DNA of 64,000 bases from Alphaproteobacteria bacterium (GTDB lineage: Bacteria; Pseudomonadota; Alphaproteobacteria; Sphingomonadales; Emcibacteraceae). The translations under genes and the position numbers were made by a program. The notes under the pieces were generated by a model, which saw nothing but the letters and a program-made list of their open reading frames with translations, was not told where the DNA came from and did no database searches. The stretch spans positions 319,962 to 383,961 of the forward strand of contig NVTE01000001.1 in assembly GCA_002401455.1 (NCBI GenBank), in the 5' to 3' direction. Position 1 is the stretch's first letter; every line of letters begins with the position of its first letter. Shown here one piece after another: positions 1-9,017 of the stretch.

Positions 1-117
1 TACACGGTCAAGGTTTTTGTAACCAACCGCTTGGCAGATGAGCGAAATGGCTATGTCCAAGCATCTAAGTGGCACAACAATAAGGCCTATTGTTTTGCAG
101 TGTATGGGTGTAATTGA
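1..117 (+). CDS. 3' end of an unidentified protein (partial)
   Basis: A reading frame is open from the first base of the window and ends at TGA 115-117, giving 38 residues that finish in AVYGCN. The mix of aromatic and charged residues looks like a real C-terminus, but it is too short to assign and composition is more AT-rich than the genes to the right. The gene would start outside the window. The following 118-255 holds no gene I can support. Confidence 0.3.
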   Translation, partial: YTVKVFVTNRLADERNGYVQASKWHNNKAYCFAVYGCN

Positions 118-255
118 TTTTAGAGCAATGATTAACTGCCTTAACAGCCGGGGCGGCAGAAGGGCCCTATCGGGCTTGTCACGTTAACTTTCCATAAAAT
201 TATTTTGTGTGGTATCGCCGTTTTTAATGCCGTAAATTGCAATCATTCCAAGGGC

Positions 256-1191
256 CTATTCGGTAAAGGATATTTCTTCTATATAGCCTTCCGGATCCGC
301 ATGGATCAGGACTTCGGCGGCGGGGTAGTAGGCAATGATCTCGGCTTCCACATCATCGGAAATAGTATGGGCTTCACTGAGGGAAATACCGCCATCCATT
401 TCCAGGTGAAACTGAATGAATATATTCAGACCTGAGGTCCGGGTTTTCATATCGTGAACGCCGCGCACTTCGGCATGGGTCTTGATGATGCTGAGAATTT
501 TTGCCTTGTCCGCATCTTCCATTTCCCGGTCCATGAGCATATCAATAGAATTACTGGCAATCTGCCGCACATTATACAGAAGATAGGCCGCAACCAGGAT
601 CCCGATCACCGGGTCAGCGTAATAAAACTGCATATATCCACTAAGGAACAGCGCCAGGATCACCCCGAGATTCATCAGGATATCACCGGAATAATGCAGA
701 TGATCCGCCGACACCGCCACCGACCCGGTCTTGCGGATCACATAGCGCTGGTAAACCACCAGAACAACGGTCAGGGCAACTGATATGGCCAGAACAATAA
801 TACCTTTATCAGCGGCCTGTATTGGCTCGGGATCAAGCAGTTTACGCCCCGCCTCTACGGTCAGGAACAGCCCGGACAGGAAAATAACCATCGCCTGAAC
901 CAGTCCGGCAATAGCCTCTGCCTTGCCATGGCCAAACCGGTGATCATCATCCGCCGGCACAATGGCAAACCGGATCGCCACCAGATTGATCAGGGACGCC
1001 AGAATATCCATCAGGGAATCCAGCAGGGACCCCAGCATGGACACCGAGCCACTGACATTATAGGCCCAGGTCTTAATCAAGATCAGGGTGAAGGCAACCG
1101 CCACAGCCGCATTGGCCGCCCGGACCATCAACCGGGAAGCAGTGGCTTTATCAAGGCGTTTTTCAGCAGGTCTTTCCAAAATATCAGTCAC
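256..1191 (-). CDS. Cation diffusion facilitator (FieF-type) metal efflux protein
   Basis: A 311-residue inner-membrane metal/proton antiporter that exports divalent metals (zinc or iron in the FieF group). The family's metal site is visible: D58 and D62 in the second membrane helix (LDSLMD) and H166xxxD170 in the fifth (HYSGD). An HRFGHGKAE loop at 84-92 follows helix 2, and the C-terminal ~90 residues form the cytoplasmic ferredoxin-like domain. The GTG start overlaps the stop of pdxH upstream in a GTGA arrangement, so the two genes are probably co-transcribed and translationally coupled. The exact metal cannot be told from sequence alone. Confidence 0.9.
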   Translation of the reverse strand: MTDILERPAEKRLDKATASRLMVRAANAAVAVAFTLILIKTWAYNVSGSVSMLGSLLDSLMDILASLINLVAIRFAIVPADDDHRFGHGKAEAIAGLVQAMVIFLSGLFLTVEAGRKLLDPEPIQAADKGIIVLAISVALTVVLVVYQRYVIRKTGSVAVSADHLHYSGDILMNLGVILALFLSGYMQFYYADPVIGILVAAYLLYNVRQIASNSIDMLMDREMEDADKAKILSIIKTHAEVRGVHDMKTRTSGLNIFIQFHLEMDGGISLSEAHTISDDVEAEIIAYYPAAEVLIHADPEGYIEEISFTE

Positions 1192-1763
1192 GGATAAAGC
1201 TCTCTTTTCACCCAGGCGTTGCTATCATCCTTTTCATAGACATGACGCATATGCAGGCGGAATTTTCGGTCTTCCCAGAACTCTATCCGGGTAGCTTCGA
1301 TGCGAAATCCGGACCAGAAGGGCGGCCGGGGCACTTGGCCAAAGGCATATTTGGCGGTATATTTGGCGATTGCGGCCTCAAATTCAAACAGACCTTCCAT
1401 GGGGCGGCTTTGTTTCGAGGCCCAGGCCCCGATCTGGCTATCCTTGGCCCGGGTGGCGAAATAGGCATCGGCCTCCGCGTCACTGACCGGCACTATCGGC
1501 CCTTCGATTCTGATTTGCCGTTTCTGGGATTTCCAGTGGAAACACAGGGAGGCAAAAGGATTTTCCGCCAGCTCCTCGCCTTTCCGGCTTTCCAGGTTTG
1601 TATAGAATGTGAAACCTCTTTCATCGACGCCTTTGAGCAGAACCATCCGGACAGAGGGTCGGCCTTTGGCATCAGCAGTCGCCAGAGCCACCGCTTCGGC
1701 CAGGTCTTCTGAAGCATCGGCCGCCTCAAACCAGGTGTTAAATAAATCGATCGGTTTTGTCAC
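1188..1763 (-). CDS. pdxH: Pyridoxamine 5'-phosphate oxidase
   Basis: FMN-dependent oxidase that makes pyridoxal 5'-phosphate from pyridoxine or pyridoxamine 5'-phosphate, the last step of B6 salvage and synthesis. Family motifs are RMVLLKG at 39-45, YTNLESRKG at 54-62 and the FMN-contact stretch around [14 protein letters not shown] (75-88). The C-terminal end KRELYP replaces the usual W..RLAP type. At 191 residues it is about 20-25 shorter than the E. coli enzyme, mainly at the N-terminus. It starts with GTG, behind an AAGGGTGGAAGA ribosome site. It is the first gene of a pdxH-cation-efflux operon. Confidence 0.9.
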   Translation of the reverse strand: MTKPIDLFNTWFEAADASEDLAEAVALATADAKGRPSVRMVLLKGVDERGFTFYTNLESRKGEELAENPFASLCFHWKSQKRQIRIEGPIVPVSDAEADAYFATRAKDSQIGAWASKQSRPMEGLFEFEAAIAKYTAKYAFGQVPRPPFWSGFRIEATRIEFWEDRKFRLHMRHVYEKDDSNAWVKRELYP

Positions 1764-1804
1764 TCTTCCACCCTTGAACCTGTCATAAAAATGCCAAACT
1801 TGTC

Positions 1805-1819
1805 ATTACAATATGTAAT
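1805..1819. promoter_or_regulatory. Small inverted repeat between pdxH and the lipoprotein gene
   Basis: ATTACA and TGTAAT arms separated by three bases lie in the AT-rich divergent gap. It could be an operator, but six-base arms in AT-rich DNA are weak evidence. Confidence 0.2.
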
Positions 1820-1886
1820 TTGTATTTATATGTTATATAGTCGACATAAACCAAGATTACAATCCATTGAATCGAAAGGGATTCAC

Positions 1887-2378
1887 ATGTCAATTTCCAG
1901 ATCACCCCTGCCAAAAACTATGCTTACAGCATCCGTAATTGCGGTTCTTTCCCTGACTGTTACCTCCTGTACGAAAGAAGAAACCGGCACCCTTCTGGGG
2001 GCGATTGGCGGCGCGGTTATTGGCGATGCCATCGGTGGCCATGGCGCGGGCAAGGTGATCGCCATTGCGGCAGGCACCATGGCCGGTGCTTATATCGGCA
2101 GTGAAATTGGCAAGTCTCTCGACCGGGCCGACCGCCAGGCCATGCAGCAGAGAACTCAATATTCTCTGGAAACGACCCAGTCCGGCACCACATCCAACTG
2201 GCATAATCCTGACAGCGGAAATTCCGGCACCATCACCCCGCAACCGGCCTATACCAACAAGGCCGAAGAATATTGCCGGGAATATCAACAGACCGTCACT
2301 GTCGGGGGAAAAACCGAAACCGCCTATGGCACCGCCTGTCGTCAACCCGACGGCACCTGGAAAATAACCAATCAATAA
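1887..2378 (+). CDS. Glycine-zipper 2TM lipoprotein (17 kDa surface antigen-like)
   Basis: A 163-residue predicted outer-membrane lipoprotein. The start at 1887 is preferred over the upstream in-frame ATG at 1791 because an AAAGGG ribosome site lies at 1875-1880 and the peptide then opens with a classic signal sequence ending in the lipobox VTSC (Cys28). Residues about 35-75 form a Gly-xxx-Gly zipper pair (GAIGGAVIGDAIGG and a second GTMAGAYIGSEIG stretch), and the C-terminal part carries two cysteines that may form a disulfide. Such proteins support envelope integrity, but no specific role can be read here. Only 29 bases separate it from the DnaJ-like gene. Confidence 0.85.
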   Translation: MSISRSPLPKTMLTASVIAVLSLTVTSCTKEETGTLLGAIGGAVIGDAIGGHGAGKVIAIAAGTMAGAYIGSEIGKSLDRADRQAMQQRTQYSLETTQSGTTSNWHNPDSGNSGTITPQPAYTNKAEEYCREYQQTVTVGGKTETAYGTACRQPDGTWKITNQ

Positions 2379-2407
2379 AACCAATAAAAATGAGTTGAAT
2401 AAGCACT

Positions 2408-3310
2408 ATGAAAGACCCCTACAGCGTCTTAGGCGTTCCTAAATCATCCACTGATGCGGAACTGAAAAAAACCTATCGTACACTGGCCAAGAAACTGCAT
2501 CCGGACATCAACGCCGGGGACGAAAAGATCGCCGAACGCTTCAAAGAAGTCTCGGCGGCTTATGCCCTTCTGCGAGATAAAGACCTCCGCGGCCGCTATG
2601 ACCGTGGAGAAATCAATCCCGATGGTTCAGAAAAAGGCTTTGGCGGCGGCGGCGGCGGATTCCGGGGCCATCCCGGCGGCATGGACGGCGGTCGTTTTGG
2701 TGCCGGTTTTGATCCGGAAGAAATCTTTGCCTCCATGTTTGGCGGTGGCCGGCAGCAGCGACAGGCCCGCCCCCAAAAGGGCCAGAACAGAAGCTATCGG
2801 CTGGTAGTCGATTTTCTAGAGGCCGTCAAGGGTGGCAAAAAACCCCTGACTCTGGGCAATGCCAAGACGCTAAATGTCACGATCCCGGAAAATGTCAAGG
2901 AAGGCCAGAAAATACGCCTCAAAGGACAGGGCGACGAGGGTATGAGTGGTGGCCCTGCCGGAGATGCCATCATCGAAATCGCCATACGGCTGCATGCCTA
3001 TTTCACCTGTGACGGCAATAATATCCACCTGGATTTGCCGATCACCCTGGAAGAAGCGGTCATGGGACAGAAAGTCACGATCCCAACCATTGACGGCACT
3101 GTAGCCATGACCCTGCCCAAAGGCTCCAGTTCCGGACGCATAATGCGCCTGAAAGGCAAAGGAGCCGCGGACCCAAAATCCAAAACAAGGGGTGACCAAT
3201 ATGTCAAACTTCAAATCATGTTACCCGCAGACCCGGACCCGGCCCTGGAAAAGATCATCGCTAAATGGGCCACGGATAAAACCCAGGACGTCAGATCACA
3301 TATGACATGA
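2408..3310 (+). CDS. DnaJ C-terminal domain co-chaperone (CbpA-like)
   Basis: A 300-residue J-domain protein that would stimulate the ATPase of DnaK and present unfolded clients. The N-terminal J domain (1-65) contains HPD at 31-33. A Gly-rich linker (about 78-115, including GFGGGGGGF) follows, then two beta-barrel client-binding domains from about 125 to the end. There is no CxxCxGxG zinc finger, so it belongs to the CbpA/type II group rather than DnaJ proper. Its TGA overlaps the ATG of the next gene (ATGA), indicating coupling to the BrkB-family gene. Confidence 0.92.
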   Translation: MKDPYSVLGVPKSSTDAELKKTYRTLAKKLHPDINAGDEKIAERFKEVSAAYALLRDKDLRGRYDRGEINPDGSEKGFGGGGGGFRGHPGGMDGGRFGAGFDPEEIFASMFGGGRQQRQARPQKGQNRSYRLVVDFLEAVKGGKKPLTLGNAKTLNVTIPENVKEGQKIRLKGQGDEGMSGGPAGDAIIEIAIRLHAYFTCDGNNIHLDLPITLEEAVMGQKVTIPTIDGTVAMTLPKGSSSGRIMRLKGKGAADPKSKTRGDQYVKLQIMLPADPDPALEKIIAKWATDKTQDVRSHMT

Positions 3311-4170
3311 AAGAAAAACTGTATAGACTCAGATTTCTTCTAGAAGCCGCCAAAAACTTTGCCCTGCATGATGGCATGGTGATGGCGGGGTATCTCGCCT
3401 TTCTGACCATGCTGGCCCTATTCCCCTTTATCATTTTCCTCGTATCTCTGGCCGGTTTCTTTGGTCAGTCCGAGGCCGGGCCACAGGCGCTGGAGTATTT
3501 GTTTGAGCATATGCCCGAAGACGTGAGCAAGGTTTTGCAGGGTCCCATAGAGCAGATGATCCAGACCACCGACAAAAGCATCATGACCTTCAGCATTCTG
3601 GGGGCTCTGTGGGTCTCCTCCTCGGCCATTGACGCAGCCCGCCTCGCCATTGTCCGCGCCTTTGGTACTGTCACCCGCCGAGGCTACCTGCGCCGCCGTG
3701 CCGAAGGATTGCTACTGGTCATCCTATCGGCCAGCAGCATTATCATCGGCATGACTATCCTGGTCTTTGGTCCGGTGGCCTGGAAAATTCTCATCAGCTA
3801 TATACCCCTTGAAGCGGACTGGAAATTGGTGTGGAACCTGGTGCGCCTGTCGGTCAGTGTCAGCCTGATCTTTGGCGCCTTGTGCCTGTCTTACTTTGTG
3901 CTCAAACCCCGCAACCTGGATGCCCGAACACCGGTCATGGCCGGTGCCTTTACCTCACTTGTTCTGTGGATGGTCGTCGGCAATGGTTTTTCCATCTACC
4001 TGAAGCATTTCGGTAATTATGACGTCACATATGGCAGCCTGGCCGGGGCCATTATCACATTGATGTTATTTTACTTTATTGGGGCAGCCTATATTTTAGG
4101 GGCAGAGGTAAATGCGGCCCTTTATCATCAGCGCCTAATAAATATCACAAAAAACACCGCAACCGATTGA
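3307..4170 (+). CDS. YihY/BrkB family inner membrane protein
   Basis: A 287-residue polytopic membrane protein with about six hydrophobic helices, matching the YihY/virulence factor BrkB family, once misnamed RNase BN. The family is thought to act in transport or envelope processes, but no substrate is established. The N-terminal DGMVMAGYLAFLTMLALFPF region and the C-terminal GAAYILGAEVNAAL segment are typical of the family. It starts inside the stop of the DnaJ-like gene, so the two form a tight pair. The fabI start lies 87 bases downstream. Confidence 0.88.
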   Translation: MKEKLYRLRFLLEAAKNFALHDGMVMAGYLAFLTMLALFPFIIFLVSLAGFFGQSEAGPQALEYLFEHMPEDVSKVLQGPIEQMIQTTDKSIMTFSILGALWVSSSAIDAARLAIVRAFGTVTRRGYLRRRAEGLLLVILSASSIIIGMTILVFGPVAWKILISYIPLEADWKLVWNLVRLSVSVSLIFGALCLSYFVLKPRNLDARTPVMAGAFTSLVLWMVVGNGFSIYLKHFGNYDVTYGSLAGAIITLMLFYFIGAAYILGAEVNAALYHQRLINITKNTATD

Positions 4171-4257
4171 ATAGAATTTAAAAGATGTGTAAGATTGCAA
4201 GGAATATCCGGGATCAAACGGACCAGACAATCGGCAAAAAGTCTCAGAGGAATAATA

Positions 4258-5070
4258 ATGACTGAAAATAATGGCCTTCTCGCTGGCAAACGCGGCATCA
4301 TCATGGGCGTGGCCAACAATCGCTCCATAGCCTGGGGAATTGCCCGCAAAGCAGCCGAACAGGGCGCAGAGATTGCCTTCACCTTTCAGGGCGATGCCTT
4401 GGAAAAGCGCGTACGACCTCTGGCTGAGTCAATTGGTTCCGATATTATCCTGCCGTGCGATGTCACCGACGGGGCCTCCATTGATGCGGTGTTCGCGGAA
4501 CTGGAAAAACGTTGGGGTAAAATTGACTTTCTGGTCCATGCCATCGCCTATTCCGATAAGGCAGAGCTTACCGGACGCTATGTGGATACCTCGCCTGAGA
4601 ATTTCGCCATGAGCCTGAATATTTCCTGTTATTCCTTCACCGCCATCGCCCAACGGGCCGAAAAACTGATGACCGACGGCGGCAGCATGATCACGCTCAG
4701 CTATTATGGCGCGGAAAAGGTTATCCCCCATTATAATGTCATGGGCGTTGCCAAGGCGGCTCTGGAAGCCAGCGTCAAATACCTGGCCCAGGATCTCGGC
4801 CGCAAAGGAATCCGGGTCAACAGCCTGTCGGCCGGACCAATCAAGACCCTGGCCTCAGCCGGCATTGGCGACTTCCGCTATATCCTGAAATGGAATGAAT
4901 TGAATTCCCCCCTGGGCCGCAATGTTACCACTGACGAAGTCGGTAACAGCGGGGTTTACCTGCTCAGCGATCTGGCCAGCGGGGTCACCGGGGAAAATCA
5001 TCATGTGGACAGCGGCTATCATGTTATGGGGATGAAACGGGAAGATGCCCCGGACCTTAGTCTGGTCTAG
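4258..5070 (+). CDS. fabI: Enoyl-[acyl-carrier-protein] reductase (NADH), FabI
   Basis: Reduces the trans-2-enoyl-ACP double bond in the last step of each fatty acid elongation round. The start at 4258 follows an AGAGG ribosome site; the longer frame back to a TTG at 4195 lacks one. The 270-residue protein has the FabI-type nucleotide loop with NNRSIAWG (20-27), and the SYYG...HYNVMGVAK segment places the catalytic tyrosines at 149 and 159 and the lysine at 166. This is the triclosan-target FabI class, not FabV, FabL or FabK. It is followed 31 bases later by aroC. Confidence 0.95.
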   Translation: MTENNGLLAGKRGIIMGVANNRSIAWGIARKAAEQGAEIAFTFQGDALEKRVRPLAESIGSDIILPCDVTDGASIDAVFAELEKRWGKIDFLVHAIAYSDKAELTGRYVDTSPENFAMSLNISCYSFTAIAQRAEKLMTDGGSMITLSYYGAEKVIPHYNVMGVAKAALEASVKYLAQDLGRKGIRVNSLSAGPIKTLASAGIGDFRYILKWNELNSPLGRNVTTDEVGNSGVYLLSDLASGVTGENHHVDSGYHVMGMKREDAPDLSLV

Positions 5071-5101
5071 GGCCTCCCCCCTACTGTAGGAAAGCAAGAT
5101 T

Positions 5102-6175
5102 ATGTCATATAACAGCTTCGGCCATATCTTCCGGGTAACGACCTGGGGGGAAAGCCACGGCCCGGCCATTGGCTGTGTCGTTGATGGTGTCCCCTCCAAA
5201 CTGGTCATAAACGAGCCTGAAATTCAGCAGTATCTGGACAAGAGAAAGCCCGGGCAAAACCGCTTCATGACCCAACGTCAGGAAGCCGATGAAGTCAAAA
5301 TCCTGTCCGGTGTCTTTGAGGGCATGTCGACGGGAACCCCCATAAGCCTGATGATTGAAAACACCGACCAGCGATCCAAGGATTACGGCGACATCAAGGA
5401 TAAATTCCGTCCCGGTCATGCTGACTTCACGTATATGGAAAAATATGGCATCCGAGACCACCGCGGTGGCGGACGGTCCTCGGCCCGGGAAACTGCCTGC
5501 CGGGTGGCGGCGGGGGCCATTGCCCGGAAAATTCTCGGCATCGGCATCCAGGTCAAAGGAGCCCTGGTTCAGATAGGCGACCATAAAATCAACCGTGACA
5601 ATTGGGACTGGGACGAGGTAAACAACAACCCCTTCTGGTGCCCGGATAAGGCTATGGTCCCGATATGGGAGAAATACCTTGATGCGGTCCGGAAAAAGGG
5701 CAGCTCCATCGGAGCCATCATCGAAGTTCATGCCATCGGCGTTCCCGCCGGCATCGGTGCCCCGATTTATGCCAAGCTGGATAGCGACCTGGCCAGCGCC
5801 ATGATGACCATCAATGCGGTCAAGGGGGTTGAAATCGGCGAAGGCTTCAACGCGGCCCGCCTGTCCGGTGAAGAAAATGCCGATGAAATGTATATTGACG
5901 ACGATGGAACGCCGGCCCTGCGGACCAACCATGCAGGTGGCATTCTGGGCGGCATCAGCACGGGCAAGGAAATTGTTTGCCGTTTTGCTGTCAAGCCCAC
6001 CTCGTCGATCTTGACGCCGCGAAAAACTATCGACAAATTTGGCAAGGAAACTGTGATTGTGACCAAGGGCCGTCATGACCCCTGCGTCGGCATTCGGGCC
6101 GTGCCCATCGGCGAGGCCATGATGGCCTGCGTCATCGCCGACCACATCCTGTTACACCGGGCGCAACAGGGCTGA
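5102..6175 (+). CDS. aroC: Chorismate synthase
   Basis: Converts 5-enolpyruvylshikimate 3-phosphate to chorismate using reduced FMN, the last step of the shikimate pathway. The 357-residue length is normal. Signature segments are GESHGPAIG near residue 12, RPGHADFTY followed by [18 protein letters not shown] near 105-135, and RHDPC near the C-terminus. An AGGAAAG ribosome site precedes the ATG. It sits directly behind fabI and ends six bases from the convergent unknown gene. Confidence 0.97.
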   Translation: MSYNSFGHIFRVTTWGESHGPAIGCVVDGVPSKLVINEPEIQQYLDKRKPGQNRFMTQRQEADEVKILSGVFEGMSTGTPISLMIENTDQRSKDYGDIKDKFRPGHADFTYMEKYGIRDHRGGGRSSARETACRVAAGAIARKILGIGIQVKGALVQIGDHKINRDNWDWDEVNNNPFWCPDKAMVPIWEKYLDAVRKKGSSIGAIIEVHAIGVPAGIGAPIYAKLDSDLASAMMTINAVKGVEIGEGFNAARLSGEENADEMYIDDDGTPALRTNHAGGILGGISTGKEIVCRFAVKPTSSILTPRKTIDKFGKETVIVTKGRHDPCVGIRAVPIGEAMMACVIADHILLHRAQQG

Positions 6176-6181
6176 TTTTCT

Positions 6182-6655
6182 TTATTCCAGGCTATCCACA
6201 TAAGCTAGGATGGCCTGAATCCGGTGAGTTTCTTCGATCTGATAGCGGTCACCGCCGGAGCGGATAACATTATCCTGTTTATTATGCCACTGGGCAATAT
6301 AGTCTTTGCGTTCAAAGCTGAAGGGGGTGCTTTCCAGCGGCGAATCTAGATTAACTTCCGGCTGAAAACTCAGGTTGATGTGATCATCATAACTGATGGC
6401 ACCTGCGGTATAAAGGGCACTGCTCAGGGTCATCATTTCTCGTGGCGTGGCATTGGTGACATCTATGTCACGGGCAGCGCGGCTCCAGACATTTGAAATG
6501 GCCACTGTATCTTTGGGGGTACTGTCCTGTGACGGCGATACATTTTGGGTCACAGTTTGCAATCTCTGGCTAAGCATATTTTCCTGTTCTGTTTTATTCA
6601 GGTTTTCCCGTCCCAAGAGTTTGCCTGCCCCAAGCTGTACTTCATTAATTGTCAT
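6182..6655 (-). CDS. Uncharacterized protein with an upstream CtrA-box promoter
   Basis: I do not recognise this 157-residue soluble protein. The frame could extend to 6748, but the ATG at 6655 gives a cleaner start, and the extension has an odd Cys/Arg-rich sequence. Residues 1-50 are polar and Gln/Ser/Thr-rich, suggesting a flexible N-terminus. Residues 60-157 look folded, with acidic and aromatic residues, and contain VWSRAARDIDV and REMMTLSSALYTAGAISYDDH. There is no signal peptide or membrane helix. Two tandem TTAA-N7-TTAA sites about 100-135 bases upstream make it a likely CtrA target, so a cell-cycle, polar or motility role is an inference worth testing. Confidence 0.75.
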   Translation of the reverse strand: MTINEVQLGAGKLLGRENLNKTEQENMLSQRLQTVTQNVSPSQDSTPKDTVAISNVWSRAARDIDVTNATPREMMTLSSALYTAGAISYDDHINLSFQPEVNLDSPLESTPFSFERKDYIAQWHNKQDNVIRSGGDRYQIEETHRIQAILAYVDSLE

Positions 6656-6751
6656 TGCGCTATTTTTCCTATTTACATTACCCCTGTTACCTAGCAAATA
6701 GCATGCCAAGCACCCTCTTCCAGAAAATCGGCTGAATTCCGCGCGCAAACC

Positions 6752-6793
6752 TTAACACATTGTTAACAAAGACATATTAACATCTTGTTAACC
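6752..6793 (-). promoter_or_regulatory. Two tandem CtrA-type boxes
   Basis: Read on the plus strand, TTAACACATTGTTAA occupies 6752-6766 and TTAACATCTTGTTAACC occupies 6777-6793. Both are exact TTAA-N7-TTAA sites, the known recognition sequence of the alphaproteobacterial response regulator CtrA; the second continues into the fuller TTAACCAT half-site. They are 25 bases apart, start to start. The only gene starting nearby is the minus-strand unknown gene at 6655, because the flanking methyltransferase gene ends at 6935. Confidence 0.65.
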
Positions 6794-6934
6794 ATTTCAA
6801 TAGGGCACTAATTGCCCTGTAAGGAGACTATATTACCTAGTGACTTAAGGGCGGGTGAATAATTGGGGAAAATTTTATGCGTTTCGGCATTTTCCTGAAT
6901 TTATTTCTGCAGAGCTAATTTTAAGGAACAAACC

Positions 6935-8191
6935 TCAAGAGGAGGTCCGCCGGAATCCAGCAACAACTTCAAGATGGGGCGAATAGAGAAACTGATCAAC
7001 GGGCAGAATATCACCCATGACAAATCCCGCATCAACCAGCGTCCGGGCATCCCGGGCAAAGGTCGCCGGATTACAGGAAATCATCACCACATTTTCAATA
7101 TCCGAATGGGCAATTTCCTCAATCTGGCCCCGGGCCCCGGCCCGCGGCGGATCAATGATCACCGCATCATATTTTTTTAACTCATGGGGCAACAGCGGCC
7201 GCAGGAATAAATCTCGCGCTTCCGTGGTGAGATTACGGATGCGTCCCATCTGGTGCGCACTGGTCTTCAGCGCCGCGACCATGTCGTCATCGCCGTCAAC
7301 CGCATGAACCGCATGGTCACCGATCAGGGCCACCGTAAAGGTTCCACAGCCGGCAAAAATATCGACGATCTTTTCCGCATCGCCCACCGCCTGTTTCATG
7401 AAACGGGTCAGCGCCGCCTCGCCGCCCAGGGTTGCCTGTAGGAAAGACCCCGGGGGCAGGAAGACCTGCCGTCCATCAAAGGTGACAAAAGGTTTGCGCC
7501 GCTCACTGAGAATCTCATGATAGGGGTTTTTCAGCTTGGTATCCTGCCAGCAGATCCGGGCCACGTCCTGCTCTTCAGCAAAGGCAGCAATATCCATCCG
7601 CAGGTTAAGGTCCGGCTCGCCAGCCCCTTCCAGAATAATATCCAGGCCATTTTCCGCCAGATTAATCTGGACTGCCATTTTCTCGCGTAATTTAATCTGT
7701 CCACCAAGGAATTTCCGCACCGGGCCGATGAAAGCCACGATTTCCGGGGCCAGAACCGGACATTCGGTAATATCGATGATGTTATGGCTCGCCCGTTCGG
7801 CAAATCCGGTCACCGCAATGCCCTTTGCCCGGCCCATCACCGACAGGCGAGCCCGCCGACGACTACCAACCGGGCTGATTTCCGGCTCCAGCAGGGTGAC
7901 ATCATCAAAACCCCGGTGGCTGAGGGCAACCCTGATTTGTTCCTGTTTCCAGGTACGGTAATAATCTTTGCTCACATGTTGTAGCGAACAGCCACCACAG
8001 CGGCCAAAATGTTTACAGATCGGCGCCACACGATCGGGGGACGGCGTGTGAATATGCGTGATCCGGCCCTTCTGTCCCTGAACCTTAACCTCCAGGTCAT
8101 CGCCGTCCACAGAGAATGGCACATAGACGGGGCCGTCGGCAACGCCGTCACCGCGTGCACCAATATGATCAATCTTTACCCGTATAGTCAT
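6935..8191 (-). CDS. Class I SAM-dependent RNA m5U-type methyltransferase (RlmD/TrmA family)
   Basis: A 418-residue enzyme that methylates C5 of a uridine in rRNA or tRNA. An N-terminal TRAM RNA-binding domain spans about 1-55. Cys59, Cys65, Cys68 and Cys144 form the [4Fe-4S] cluster site typical of RlmD-like members. The SAM loop DIFAGCGTF lies at 278-286, DPP at 348-350, and the catalytic cysteine is Cys374 in SCNP. Its ATG overlaps the TAA of the tlyA-type gene by one base (TAATG), implying coupling. The precise target base cannot be deduced. Confidence 0.9.
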   Translation of the reverse strand: MTIRVKIDHIGARGDGVADGPVYVPFSVDGDDLEVKVQGQKGRITHIHTPSPDRVAPICKHFGRCGGCSLQHVSKDYYRTWKQEQIRVALSHRGFDDVTLLEPEISPVGSRRRARLSVMGRAKGIAVTGFAERASHNIIDITECPVLAPEIVAFIGPVRKFLGGQIKLREKMAVQINLAENGLDIILEGAGEPDLNLRMDIAAFAEEQDVARICWQDTKLKNPYHEILSERRKPFVTFDGRQVFLPPGSFLQATLGGEAALTRFMKQAVGDAEKIVDIFAGCGTFTVALIGDHAVHAVDGDDDMVAALKTSAHQMGRIRNLTTEARDLFLRPLLPHELKKYDAVIIDPPRAGARGQIEEIAHSDIENVVMISCNPATFARDARTLVDAGFVMGDILPVDQFLYSPHLEVVAGFRRTSS

Positions 8192-8949
8192 TATACTTGT
8201 TCGCTCACTTTATAATCTGCAATAATCAAAAATTCTATGTTGCCTTCCGGCCCTTTAATCGGGCTTGTGGTCAGGCCCCGCACGGTCCATCCCGACATAT
8301 CCGCCGTGATCCAGTCTTCAATGGTTTGGCAGACTTCGGCGTGGAGCTCTGGATCACGCACCACCCCGCCCTTGCCCACTTTACCCCGGCCAACCTCAAA
8401 CTGAGGTTTGATCAGGGCCGCCAACACACAGCCGTCGACCGCCAGGGCCATCGCCGCCGGTAATACCGTCCGCAGGCCAATAAAACTGGCATCACAGACA
8501 ATCATATTGACCGGGTCCGGGATCTGTTCGGCATCAAGGTAGCGGGCGTTGGTTTTTTCCAGCACCACAACCCGCTCATCATTGCGTAATTTCCAGGCCA
8601 GCTGGCCGTGGCCCACATCAACCGCAAATACTTTGGTCGCCCCGTGGTGCAGACAGACATCGGTGAAGCCACCTGTGGACGCGCCCACATCAACCACGGT
8701 TTTATCCGTAAGGTCTAGGGAGAACTCCTCAATGGCCTGCATCAATTTCAAACCGCCGCGACTGACCCAGGGATGGGGCTTGCCCCGGACCTCCAGAGGC
8801 GCATCCTCGGCCATCTGGGTCCCGGCCTTTTCAATCTTTTTCTCGCCGCTGAACACAGCCCCTGCCATGATCAGGGCCTGGGCCTTACTGCGGCTATCGG
8901 CTAATCCTCGCTCGACAACAAGCTGGTCAACCCGCTTTTTCTTGGCCAT
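8191..8949 (-). CDS. tlyA: TlyA family rRNA 2'-O-methyltransferase / hemolysin-like protein
   Basis: A 252-residue protein with an N-terminal S4 RNA-binding domain (about 1-60) and a FtsJ/RrmJ-like methyltransferase domain containing VDVGASTGGFTDV near residue 85. In mycobacteria the family 2'-O-methylates cytidines in 16S and 23S rRNA; the hemolysin name is historical. It sits downstream of dxs, an order common in alphaproteobacteria, and is coupled to the next methyltransferase, so this end of the cluster appears devoted to RNA modification. Confidence 0.9.
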   Translation of the reverse strand: MAKKKRVDQLVVERGLADSRSKAQALIMAGAVFSGEKKIEKAGTQMAEDAPLEVRGKPHPWVSRGGLKLMQAIEEFSLDLTDKTVVDVGASTGGFTDVCLHHGATKVFAVDVGHGQLAWKLRNDERVVVLEKTNARYLDAEQIPDPVNMIVCDASFIGLRTVLPAAMALAVDGCVLAALIKPQFEVGRGKVGKGGVVRDPELHAEVCQTIEDWITADMSGWTVRGLTTSPIKGPEGNIEFLIIADYKVSEQV

Positions 8950-9017
8950 TATTTATCCTATTGAGCCAGGCTACATTAATAAAGTGAGCCCCAAAGAAAG
9001 TTTGTCTTAAAAAAGGT

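Noticed and set aside
128-145. TTAACTGCCTTAA near the left edge
   Set aside because: Spacing of five bases does not fit CtrA and no gene start is placed to use it.
5105-6145. 346-codon frame opposite aroC
   Set aside because: Antisense to a full chorismate synthase with all signature motifs.
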